Source: Tetrapyrgos nigripes (Eukaryota > Basidiomycota > Agaricomycetes > Agaricales > Campanellaceae). Taken from it: a stretch of 64,000 nt of DNA. The number at the start of each line of letters is the position of its first letter. Position 1 is the first letter of the stretch. Below, one piece after another: positions 32,617 through 43,949 of the stretch. Below the pieces are notes generated by a model. The model did no database searches and had not been told where the DNA came from. It saw nothing but the letters and a program-made list of their open reading frames with translations. Made by a program: the position numbers and the translations under genes. The stretch is from positions 186,001 to 250,000 of the forward strand of contig JAACJM010000056.1 in assembly GCA_013368315.1 (NCBI GenBank), given 5' to 3'.

Positions 32617-32690
32617 ACTCGCTCTTTGTAAATCCAGCCTAGTTAGCACCAACATAAGCCTAAATAAACCTTGTCAAGGTGCATTGTAGT
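32122..32690. other. Short upstream region of paralogue B
   Basis: Contains the B promoter within the duplicated block (to about 32616) and then the 3' flank of gene C. No other gene was seen. Confidence 0.5.
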
Positions 32691-34966
32691 TCACTGATCC
32701 GACTGGCCCCTACGAGAGGCCTCGTAAGCAGGTGGCGGCATCCCACTGGCAACAGTAGCCAATCTCGCATTCTCCAACATCAACACCTGGATCTGTGCCT
32801 GGAATCTATCTCTCTCCAGCCCCCAGTTCCACTGATTCTGATTCTGATTCTCGTCCTGATGCTGGTGCTGCGGGTGCTGCGGGTGCTGCTGATATCTCAC
32901 CCGCCCCGCGTCCACCATCATCAAGGGGGTGTTTTCCGTTGGGACCAGAGCTATTCTGGCTGATGTCTGCAACTGTTGTCTATCATGAGTGTAATCAGGG
33001 AATGGGTGGCTGGCGGTGCCAAGCAGGCTCCTGTCTCCTTCGAGAGGCACGTTACGCGTACCGAATTCTGTCTGAGGTTCTGAGTGAGACCCTGGAACTG
33101 GGACTGGAGGGAGTCCACGTATATGATGATGAGATCCATGTTGAAGGGTATCGGATGGCGGTATTTCATCGTCCTGAGAGTTATACACTTCGGAAGGGAA
33201 CACAAGACTTGCACCAGGAACTGTGCTTCCCGTCGACACCGAATGAACTGGAACGGGAGGGAGTTCGCGAAGATGACGACGAGATCCAGGCTGTGGAGTT
33301 CTGGACGACCGTCTTTGATTGTCAGAACAGCCAATAGAACTGATCTCGTTGTGATTGAAGTCATCAAACTTGTCCACGTCGGAGCGATGGTAGAATACCG
33401 AACCCGAAGGTTTGGTGACTCCTCCTCCCATCGAAATAGCATTGGCGTCAACGGAATGATTCTTTTCCAGGGCTGATGCATCCGTTACAGAATCTATCTT
33501 TTGCTGCAACAAATTTACATCTAAATCCGAGTGTACATTTTCATTAGACACACATACCAACCCTGCGGTCAGACTCAACTCACCAGAACTGACCAGTTCA
33601 CTGCGGTTGTCCCAGATATAGAGAGAATCCATACCCTTGGGGCTTGCATTTGCGCTGTTTATCTCTCGCTTCTTCCTCCTCCATCGAAAAAGTCCGTATA
33701 GACATGCTACAACGACGACAACGCCCCCAAGGACCCCTCCAACTATGGCTCCTAATAGCTGTTTGTGGTTGTTGGGTTCGGAGCTAGGTCCATGAGAGGT
33801 ATCTGTAGGTGTATCATTGGATATGACTGTCCCGTTGGGGGCTGGAGTACTCGATGCTGTCACTGAAGAAGAGGATCTAAGAGAATGTGAGCAATGAGAA
33901 TGAGAAACAGACGAACGTATCATCAGACATACATAGTTGGTGAACTGCTTTTAAAAACAGACTGAGTGCTTGAAGGGAAGGTTGCGCTGGAAAACGATCT
34001 GTCAGGGAAAGACGATGACGTATGTTGATGCAAGCTCGTGGTGCTGGCTGGCAGAGGTGCTTGAGTAGTAGTAGGTTGTGTGGGAGGAATGCTGTCTGTA
34101 ATCTTGGTTGTTGTAGAAGTTGTAACAGTGATGATATCCGTAGGAGTGGGTGTGGACGATGGAGGCGGAGGCGGATTATCGGGAGCTGAAGACGAGTCTG
34201 ATCCATCGCTGCTACAACCGTCCGAGTCCGCTATAGGGAAAATGTGGTGAGGTAGAGAATAAGTATTGAAAGCTGGGCCTCACGGTCAGCAACAGAAAAT
34301 CTACGCTCCACCTGATCATCTTCGGAATCTTCTACGACAGAGGAGAAGCTTGTACAGCCTGTAATCATAGGGAGAAAAAGGGAAACTGGTTAGGCACATA
34401 CGTAGACTACACATATAATCACTCACCATCTGGAATATCGACGGTCAATGAACTGCTCTCTATTCCTTCTACATCATGAAAAGAGGCTATCGAGTCCGTC
34501 CTACTGTTATCGAATTGGAAGCTGTCAAAGACTACGTTAGACCACTTGACTTTGCTTATGTGAATGCTCGGACGACTTTGTACTGTTGACGGCACAAGTC
34601 AGCTAGCCAGTCCATCATACAAGAATTCTGAAGGACCTACCCTGATCGTGACACTGTAAGGCGCTGAAAGATTTGAAATCGCAGGTCCAGATGTCAGCTC
34701 AACATTCGGCGCTAATTCGAGATGGTGATTTACAGATACCGCCCTGCCATTGAAGGTCAATACTAGACGAGCAAACAGCGTCTTCCCTGACCAATGATGC
34801 TTCAGAATAATGCTATTGTTATGAGAATCACTAGAACTCACGTATTTAAAATCTCGAGGCCTCTGCTCCGCACAACGCCAAAGGGGAAGATGATAAAGAA
34901 AAGAAGGAAATTACAAAAGAGTGGAGAGATAGCACCACTGTGCAGTACGGCAGCCAAGTTGGCCAT
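32691..34966 (-). CDS. Ser/Thr-rich single-pass membrane protein with C-terminal PPPAY, paralogue C (long tail)
   Basis: From the ATG at 34966: an N-terminal hydrophobic stretch (CNFLLFFIIFPFGVV), a small-exon ectodomain (DAVCSSSIDLQWQGG; SSSLTVDIPDG; EDDQVERRFSVAD), a long Ser/Thr/Pro stalk (34206-33800), a membrane helix (LLGAIVGGVLGGVVVVVACL) and a basic WRRKKRE stop. The cytoplasmic tail is about 270 residues and longer than in A and B. It has two copies of a block with LPPVPV (RHLRELPPVPVHS and HHIRGLPPVPVPG), a Gln/Asn-rich stretch, the segment FQAQIQVLMLENARLA and MPPPAYEASRRGQSDQ at the end. The exon signals of the ectodomain match A and B, so it is their diverged paralogue. Surface-sensor role is inference. 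Confidence 0.75.
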
Positions 34967-35920
34967 CCGCAGCTGGAGGATGCAAAAGGTTTACACTGGC
35001 AAGACAGTAAGGAAAGAGAGGTGAAATTGTACCTGAGCGAGGATAACTCACATATATCCACCATCCGTCAAGTACGTCTTCGATATCAAAGCTTGAAACA
35101 TCTCGGAATAGGAACATGTAGAATGTGGATAGAGCAATTTCGAGCTGTTGGAAATCTGATGGATGGAACGAGTTGTTCGCAGCTTTCTACTACTCCACTG
35201 CAGTCGAGTAGGTACATTATTGCAAGCCTCACGCCTGAGCGAGGTAGGTGAGTCTTGCAAGTACGAACTCTGCGAGCACAAAGACAGATGTATGAGCTCG
35301 CATTCCAAGGTCAAGAAAATAGGTAACGCACCGGTACCGGTAGGAAAATCATCAACCGCACCTGCACATCACAATCTATCACCAAAAATCAGATTCTTCT
35401 GCACAAATCTAGTAAACCTCCTTCTCTAATCATGATGCTGATACTCTGCTGATCGTCCAAGGACGCAAAAATTGTGGAGAAATGGTGGGGCAACTGAGCT
35501 AATAACGTCTATCCGGACTTGCGATACTGCCGTCAGAGAAGATCCTCAACTTCGTCTTGTACGACTCGGATATCTCGACGTATGGGAACCAGTCATTTGG
35601 AGAGCGCAACGACAGAAATAAGCTGAGCAAAATACCATTTGGGCTATTAGAGAATACATGCAAAAAAGCCAGAGCGTTCTGGAAAACATGAGAAGTTTGT
35701 TCGTCAAGCGGCCGGGTCTTTAGCTTGGTCCTCCACCCAACTCATTGCCAACCCACTTATGTTCCAAATCTACTGCCCTGGAGTCTAGACCAGTCCTCTG
35801 CAAAAAAAGAAGTGTCCGGATATCCGGAATTGCGATGAAACGGGCGTCTTTCTCCGTCAAGCATTTGCCCGAGCATTGCTTTTGAACTTGGGCATACGGC
35901 CAGCAGCGGATGCCCATATG

Positions 35921-35950
35921 CAGCACATTATTGCTAAAAATAATGTGCTG
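35921..35950. repeat. Perfect inverted repeat, 12-bp arms with 6-base loop
   Basis: CAGCACATTATT is followed by GCTAAA and then AATAATGTGCTG, its exact reverse complement. Confidence 0.85.
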
Positions 35951-36617
35951 AACTCTGCCAACTGGTTGGATTCGCTTTCGATGGTAATACTTTCAGTGGA
36001 AATCACACCGTAGTACGGGTTTGGTATGGGTTTATGGGAAACACTAGCTATAGGATGAACGCGGGGACGAGGAGTGACAGGCTCTGGTCAGTGGTCTACT
36101 AGTCTATCAACACTATTCCCATACAATTTTTATCACTCCTACAGGACGTCGTTTGCCGCAGGCTAGCCGTCTTCTAGATGATGATCCGTGTACAAACCAA
36201 GTCTCGAGACTCGAAACTACAAGTGCAAGGGCTAATAGCCATGATTGAAGTCAGAGCCATAAAAGTAGCTCCTGAAAGCCTTGTCAAATCCCCAACGGAT
36301 TTCTCTACAGTTCCATCCATTTTCAAACCGTCTGTAGCTTGCAACCTTTGGTCCACCGGTCGACTTCGTCTCCGGTACCACAAGACTCAGAATCAATTCC
36401 AAGTCTATGCGTTTCAGTGGGAGGGATTACAACGCCGTCAACAGCGGGCTGGTTGTGACATCGACAAGGATCTAATCTGTCAACTATTCCATCTCCATCA
36501 CTACTACAGGGCATCATAGGGCATCATAAGCCGTCTTTGGCTCATTGGCCGTCTCTGGATAAGGATCGACAATCCAAGTTTCAAAACCGCATGCCTCAAG
36601 GACTCAGTCGAGCTACA

Positions 36618-36625
36618 TATAAAAG
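36618..36625 (+). promoter_or_regulatory. TATA box of small secreted protein gene 2
   Basis: TATAAAAG lies 120 bases before the ATG at 36738. A decayed version (CATAAAAG) sits in the upstream duplicate near 36260. Confidence 0.6.
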
Positions 36626-36737
36626 CCCTTCAAAGCTTTACCAAATCCCCCACGGCTGAGTCCAGTTCTGTTCTGATTCTACCTGCCTTACCTGCTCTAC
36701 TCTGCTTCCCCCGCACTCATTTACTTTACGCCTCACG

Positions 36738-37735
36738 ATGAAGTTCGCCATCTCTGCCTCTGCCCTTGCTACCCTTGCTCTTGCTGTCAGCTCTACCTCT
36801 GCCGCGCCTGCGCCAGAGTTTGCTCAGCTCTCCGCTCGCCAAACCCCAGAACCCGACTGTAGGGGAGCCGCGCACGGCGAGGGTATTTATCACAACGTTT
36901 TTGATACGGCTTGCGTCAACCTAGTTCGTGTCTCTTCCTTCTCTTCATTTTCGAATCTAATATAATCTAATTCTGTACAATCCCACAGATTGAAACCTGC
37001 CGCAACGACCTCACTACCGCTAACAGCACTGATGTCTGGTCTTTCAAGCGTTGCGTCGCTGCTGCTACTTGTCAGGTACGTCCATATATATTGTCTCTTA
37101 CGCGTTGTAGAGCGCCAGTCTGACTAGAAACCCGTTTTCTTTTCTCTCTCGTCTTCTGATTAGGGAACCCACTGGCTCATCGAAACCCTTGAATGTGAGA
37201 CTGGCGACAGTATCCCCTTGACTGGCCAGAACTCTTTGGACTACAACGTGAGTTACCTATCGTATGCGTATCTCAACTTTCTTAACTTTGCTCGTACACA
37301 AAGATTTACGCTGGAATTGTTGGAGACTGTGCTTGGCAAGAAGGTAAGCTCTCCATACTATATCGCTTGGTGAAAATATGAAAGAGGACTGACTGTTAAT
37401 GCTGGTTTTAGGCGGCTGCCCCATGACTCAACAGGTATGAAACTGCCCAATGGCGCAGGAGGAGAAAGTCGCTGACTATATCCATTCAAACAAAACAGAA
37501 CTACATCGACTTCATCTTCGGAACCTTGAGTGAGATCAACACCAATACTTGGCCTGAGTAAGTTCTTTTCCTTTCCTACCTTTGGACATCTCGAGCTAAT
37601 CTCTGATACTCGCCTTTTAGTGTGAACAACGTCATCAACAACTGGTGGAGCTCTATCAAGACCTGGACCGCTACTGGCGAAACCGTTCCTTACTTGAACT
37701 TCAACGACTGGTTGAGGTTCTCGAACTCTCAGTAA
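36738..37735 (+). CDS. Small secreted eight-cysteine protein, copy 2
   Basis: Seven exons (36738-36923, 36989-37075, 37164-37247, 37304-37343, 37412-37434, 37499-37557, 37621-37735) give 197 residues, the same length and intron positions as copy 1. The signal peptide is MKFAISASALATLALAVSST, followed by SAAPAPEFAQLSARQ. All eight cysteines are kept, as are YHNVFDTACVNL, AAATCQG, IYAGIVGDCAWQEGGCP and the tail with NNVINNWW and YLNFNDWLRF. Differences concentrate in exons 1 to 3, while the C-terminal half is almost unchanged. Extracellular; function unknown. Exons of 40 and 23 bases make automatic prediction error-prone here. Confidence 0.87.
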
Positions 37736-38847
37736 ATGAGCGATACTAAGTTTCTCAGACTCGGAGTATGATATCGATTCGGATATGGACTATCAGCTAT
37801 ATTTTGGACAATCTTTCTTTGACTTGGACTCTCAACCAGTCAAGTCATCACTTCGCTCGTTCTGTTAGTTGGATAAGTATACCACACACTTTATATATAG
37901 TTATTATCAATAATATTGGTATTAAAGGATAAGCTAGGTGTGCTAGGCCAATAAGTTGTGCTGTGTGCCCTTTCGCAGACCGTCCGTCGTTCCAACATGG
38001 GCGATGATATCGGGGGCCGGGTCTTCAAATTTGGGACTCGGGAGAGTGAGTTCCTGAGAGCCCCATTGTAACCTTCAGGATGCAGTCCGTCAGAGTACAA
38101 GTCCGTCAAGAGTCGACGACCGAAGTACACAATATAGCATAGCCTACGGTTGGGACATTCCTTAGAGGACTGGTACAAAAGTGCAAGCGGCCGTATTTGG
38201 ATTGAGTGCCTTCATTGAGAACAAGGTCTACGTTTTGCAAATTTGGAAAGCCGACGAACACGCGAAGTTATAGATAGAAACATTCAAGAAACATTCTTGC
38301 CAAAAGCGGGCGTGGCAACTTGAAGAACGCCAGAGCGAGTTATCCTTGTTTTCCCGAGCGAGCGACAGAAGATGCCCCGTATGCTGCTTAAAGCTGTTGA
38401 CGAATAAGATCCGAGGGCAAACGGGGAAGCAGCAACCGGAGTACGTATACGAGCAATGTAAAATACAAGGGCCATTGCGCGATGCCGTACAATAAGACCC
38501 GTTGTTGTTATTGTACATTGCTTGACTTTGAGCCGGTCACTCCTGCGTCCACTATACCTATACCCTAGACAGAGTGCTTTTGGTGTCAATTCGGACTGGA
38601 ATCCCCAATGAGAGCGCGATGAGTACAATACCTACGTTCCTATTTTTTTTTTGAAAAGAGCAGGGAGGACCGCTAACCCTAACCCTAACCCTAGCTGGGT
38701 CGAACGCTATTGTTCTCGATACTGCTTATTGTTCTCGCTTAGGCAAAGGTCTTCAAATATGGAGGAGCGAAAACAAGACTTTGTTTCCCCCTTCACGCCC
38801 TTTTACGATCTCTCTGCACTCGACGTCGCCGGCCGACTAGTACTGGC
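37736..38847. other. Gene-free region between the secreted protein and PRM1
   Basis: Contains the PRM1 promoter and the telomere-like block at 38673-38694. Open frames here are short and unrecognised. Confidence 0.5.
38673..38694. repeat. Interstitial telomere-like repeat
   Basis: Three CTAACC-type units plus CTAG, the complement of TTAGGG, about 150 bases before the PRM1 start. Confidence 0.8.
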
Positions 38848-41800
38848 ATGTCTCTCCCACCTCCTACCTACGACGCTCACTACTCTCCTCCCGGTCTCAA
38901 GCCCTATCTTGAGCTCCCACATCTTCTTTCTCTTACATGGCTTGCCTATCCAATTCTCTCTCTCATCTTCATTGCATTCCGTCTACAACTCTCCCTGGAT
39001 TCATCTCAAGATGCCATAGCAAGCGCCAAGGATAATCTACTTGCCAGTTGCAAAGCCGCTGAAGGTGCTGCAACTTCTGCTGCTAGCATGCCACGGTTTC
39101 TCGCAACTGCTACCAACGCGCAGATTGCAGATGCGGTAAATGGCTCCATGAATGCTGCTCGCGCAACCCTTATCCTCGCCTTGACGATTATGGAGGCCAT
39201 AATCAACTTTATCATTGACATCTACCGATCCACTCTATTCTGTTTCTTGGAGTTGGTGATCCGCGGTGGACTTGCTATTATCATCGCTGCAGTTCAGGAG
39301 GTGTGTGATTTGCCAGGTTTTCCTTTAATTTTCTCTGATTCGCGTACAGTTTAGCAATGTTGTTCGTGAGGCGGCTCAAGGACTTCAGACTGGGATTCAG
39401 GACAGTATAAACGGGGCCAACTCTGTCATCAAGGATGCTATTGATGGAATCAACAAAATCAACCCTTTTAGCGATATTTCTGTCCCTACGATTCCAGTTC
39501 CCGACCTCTCCTCTCTCAACAATGTCACTTTACCTGCGAGCTTTACGGATGCTCTCACGAAACTCAACGACACTCTTCCCACTTTTAATGAAATCAAAGA
39601 CAAGATCGAGCAGGTGTAAGTTACTTTTGCCTTATGAATGAGCTCAGACATACTGATGATTCGCTGACAGTATCGACACTCCATTTGAGCTCTTGAAGAA
39701 AGACATCAATGAAACCTTCACCGGTATTAACTTCAACTCTTCTACCCTTCCTGTTCCCCAGCAGAACAATTTGGCTTTCTGCAACGACATGGATCTTTCT
39801 GTCGTCGATGACCTTGGTCAAGACCTCGTAAAAGCTGCCAAAATTGGGATCATCATTATCATCCTTCTCATCCTCATTCTTATCGGTCTCAATTGTCTCC
39901 TCGAATGGTACAAGTGGCGCTGCCAGAAGGCCCACTTGGAGTACACCCGCCAGGCTTGGTCTACAGACCCTACCCTGTATCAACAACCCAAAATAGTCGC
40001 ACCTACTCCTCAGGTCACTCTGAGCGACCACAACTTGTTGATGCTCCAAGCCAATGGTGCTCATCCGCTCGTAACGAGAATTGTCAATCAAATCTCAGCT
40101 AGACTTCGTCTCTCTCCCTCTAAACACACCAACCTCTCCTGGTTCCTCCACTACATCTTCCATCCACCCGCCCTCGCCTGTTTCCTTATCGGCTTCTTCG
40201 GTATCCTCTCCGTCCAAATTCAGCTTTTGGCTTTGGGTCCTCTCATAGACAAATACGACGACCGCGTCGCATCTACCGCTTCCGATTTCACCAGCACCAT
40301 TGCCGCCTCTATCAATGGCAGCATGTACAACCAATCTTCTGCCTATGCCAACGATGTCAATTCCCAGATCCTCACAATCCAAACGACGATCAACGACGGA
40401 ATGTTTGGTTGGGTTAACGACACGACGACGACGTTGAACGATACCCTCAATTCGTTCTACGATGAAATCCAGGGCGCTGTCAGTGCGGTGTTTAATGGGA
40501 CGATTTTGGAACAACCCGCCCAAGAGTTTTTGAAGTGTTTCATTGGGTCAAAAGTCGAGGCTCTGGAGAACGCATTGACATTTTTGCATGATAATCTTCA
40601 TGTAGATATGCCGGTGATTAATGAGACTGTTCTGGTCTTATCGCCGCAAGACGTCGACGCAGCTTCGAAACCCATTGCTGCTGCCGCATTGGGAAGCGGG
40701 AATGGAGACGATAATGGAGGACTGGTTGCCAAGCTTGTTAACGCTTATGCTGATTCGTTGAGGAAGGAACGGGTGATGTTTGCGATTTTCTTGGGGTTGT
40801 GGGGTCTAGTTGTTCTCATGGCCGTTGGGATTGTATTCTGGCACAGTTATGGGAAGGATTTGGTGGAGAAGAGGAAGAGGAGAAATTGGGAAAAGACTCA
40901 ACGAGGTGGAGGAGAGGGTTTCGTGACTCCTTTTCGGGTGACCCCTCCTCATAGTGCTAGCGCTAATGAGAAGGGGTTGAACTCTCATCTTCCTGATTTT
41001 ACGCCTCTTCCTTCACCAACTCGTCGTTCGCCTTCGCCAAAACCACCAAGCTTCAGAGTCAACAACATCTCCCGTGTTGGATCCGGTCCTACGACGGAGC
41101 AAGGAGAAGGTCATGGCTGGACTGGCTTCTTTGGTGGTCTGACTGAGAAGAAGATTCCCAAGTTTAAGCCTGTTCGCAAACCTACCGGTAGATTCCCGAC
41201 CATTAGCTATCCCAAGAGGTTGACTTCGTTTGGAAGGAAATCTTCTCATGATGATGAGGAAGATGCCCGTGCTCCTCCTGTGCCTTCCATGGCCAACCGT
41301 TCAGTTGGGATCGATGATGCTGATGACGAGAACAAGAGGAATACGGCTTGGTACAGTGGTATCTTCTCCACTATGACTGGCCGTAAAGCTCCCGAGCCGT
41401 CGTATCCAGCTCTTTCGTCCTCTGGTTCTGATACCAGCTCTACTCGTCGTCTGCGTCCCAATCTCCGGATCTCCATTGAGCGTGCCTCTACACTTCGTGA
41501 TCAAGAAATCAGCGCAGCTACCGTTCCGAGTAACGATGCAGACCACGCGACGATGAACTCTCGCTGGTCTACTTCCCCTGTGGAACAACAGGAGAGGATA
41601 GCTCCTTGGATGGGTGTGTTATCGCCTACCAGGAGGAGTTATACTCAGGCCCAGGCTCCGTCTCGCAAAGATGTTACTAGCAGTATCCCTGCGGATGTCA
41701 ACTCTGTGTATGAGAGCTCTCAAATGCATATTGACTCTACCAAAGCCACAACATCGCCCTCGCCTTTCTCACCTCCTCTTTCTCTCGCGCCGCCTTTACA

Positions 41801-42116
41801 TCATGGTTTCACTGGTGAGACCAACAACAATAAACGTAACCTCGCTCCTCCTCCAGACTCTCACCGTCGTTCATCATCTGTTCCTGGACTCCTCTCTGCG
41901 TCTTTCGCCACCCCTGGATCAGCATTCTCCAACGCGTCTAACATGTCGGATTCCTCCCCAATGACCCGTTACCTCACTTCCAACCACGCTAGGAGGTCTT
42001 CTTCCAGCTTGAACCCATTCGCGACGCCTTTTGATGACGAACATAGAGTGACGATTCAACAAGCTCCCGCGAGGAAGAGTATGACGACAAATCCATTTAC
42101 GGTTGTTGCGATTTAG
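38848..42116 (+). CDS. PRM1: Plasma-membrane fusion protein PRM1
   Basis: Three exons (38848-39300, 39350-39615, 39671-42116) give 1054 residues. Prm1 acts in plasma-membrane fusion of mating or fusing cells in yeast and Neurospora. The start [20 protein letters not shown] precedes the first helix, [19 protein letters not shown] (about 27-45). Other membrane segments are near 110-130 ([20 protein letters not shown]), 245-265 ([21 protein letters not shown]), 345-370 ([20 protein letters not shown]) and 555-575 ([20 protein letters not shown]). The loops between are rich in N-glycosylation sites such as NGS and NDT, fitting extracellular exposure. The last 470 residues are a hydrophilic, Ser/Pro-rich cytoplasmic tail, much longer than in yeast. 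Codon use and splicing look normal. Confidence 0.88.
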
Positions 42117-43949
42117 ATGTAAAGGACTCATGATCAAGATGAGACTTTTTTCTTTGCTTTTCTGCTTTGCGATCATTTCTTACTTTTACGCCAACGCGCC
42201 AGGACGCTTTTCATGTCATGACATTGTCACTGTCAGTCTTGATGATACAATACATAACGGTCGTTTTAATCTCCATTTCCAATCCTCTCCCGCCGCACCG
42301 CATCTTACCTCACCTAATTTCACTATCTCCCTCCCGCTGCTCTCCACATTCCGTTTATTTCGCATATTTTACATTGCATTGCTCTGTTTCTCTATCTGTG
42401 CGCATCAATTATTAATAGGTACATATCGCTGTAGCTCTCCAGACAACGTCTTCATGTATTTTTACTTTGTGTTCCCTATAGCCTAGCCTCCTCACGAACA
42501 TTCTTGCAGTTGTAACAACCGTTTTGCTTACTTGCTAGTCATATGTAGGCATGATTATGATGGTTGTTTTTTGTAGCTAGTACATATACACGAACAATGA
42601 CATACATCATCGAGCTCATGATCACTTTGAAGAGCTCGCTCATTAGACGTCCGCGGCAGTACGCCCCTGCCTCCGAGTCGGAGTCGGGTGCTTCAGAAGT
42701 AAATGGATAGATACATTGCCCAAACATTGCCAGCTATTCTTGAAATTTCCTGTGGTTCTTGGCACTTGCTCGCAATTTATACAACAGTATAGTTGAGACA
42801 CGGCGAACAAATAGCCAAACAAGTGGTCATTTATCCCTACTATATAGCCATACCTTTGGCCCGACATCCTATCTATATACTTATTACAAACTTTCAGGCG
42901 TACGCGGTTCTGAAGGTTGATAGTATCGGATTCTTCCTGGATTCTCTCGATAAAATTCAACAGAAGCTATTCCCCGACGCCGATGTACTACCCAGAGTTA
43001 TAATAGGACTTTAGTGCCTTCCGAGCCGGTGGACGGAACTATAGTACTGTGTACTAGTGGTATGAAAGAGGCATGAAGACCAAGGACCTTGCACGGCTTA
43101 GCAGGACGTGGATATTGTGGACGAAAAACCGGAAAGAAACATGCAGCGAGCAAGTGCCACTGGGCCACACGACGGGCCGTCTACCCGCAGGTTGACTTCG
43201 GGCCGTTATAAACAGAATGTCAACTTCATCGTTGAGTTCCTCTCATCAGCCCCATTCAAGCCCATTTACCGACCCCGTTCAGCGCATCAGAAATTATTAC
43301 ATCCTTGAATTATCTCGACGGCGATCTTCGCAAGCCGCGTGGCCGAGAAATTAGGGAGACGTATGCAAAAAGGGTGGGTTTTCCAACTGTGAGCTGCGAT
43401 TGGAAGAAGGACTTATGCGAAAGAATTGGGGTTATCTTTCTTTCTGGATAGAACAGCCAAGGACATGGAAACAGACGGAAACTGAATGCTTCGAAAAACG
43501 AAAATTTATCCGACTAGCTTCGCGGAAGAAAACCTGCCATCATGTCCTTGACGACAAGTAGTAAAAGGGTAAATTCACACCTCTGTGAAGCTTTTCTCTA
43601 AGCTCAGACGCTGCTTGCATGGGCTCTGCGCAATAACAGCGGGTCTAGACGAGTGCTGGTCCAAAGGCATTGACGTGTATGAGGACAAAGAGTTCTCCAC
43701 CCGTCGGGCGCTTGGGGCTACTTTAGGCGAACTGTAATTCAGCCTGCTGATCTCTTTCTCACCAAGTCTTTATTAACCCGGGCCAGTTGTAAGTAGTGTT
43801 TTCTTCTTATGGATTGGCTCAATGTTCAGAACGTTCATTGAGTCATTGCTTATGTTTCTTTACGGCTTTTCCCAAGGTTATTCAGTTTCTAGGATGTAAA
43901 GACCGGGTCGAGACATCCATCCCTTAACGACCCCTCAACTTACACCATC
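42117..43949. other. Gene-free region, 1.8 kb
   Basis: Downstream of PRM1 and upstream of the hydrolase. I found no open frame that matches a family, no tRNA-like structure and no repeat. Confidence 0.45.

Larger units (their letters stand above)
34967..36737. other. Upstream region of paralogue C and of small secreted protein 2
   Basis: No gene. It holds the diverged copy (35370-35740) of the region upstream of paralogue A, a perfect hairpin (35921-35950), and two copies of a promoter-like block (about 36165-36330 and 36535-36690) before the secreted protein gene. Confidence 0.55.

Noticed and set aside
38651..39019. Plus-strand frame of 122 residues over the PRM1 start
   Set aside because: The overlapping frame from 38848 matches PRM1 and continues through the splice sites; this one does not.
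42117..43949. Possible small genes in the 1.8-kb gap
   Set aside because: Short open frames exist, but none has a recognisable motif or convincing exon structure.
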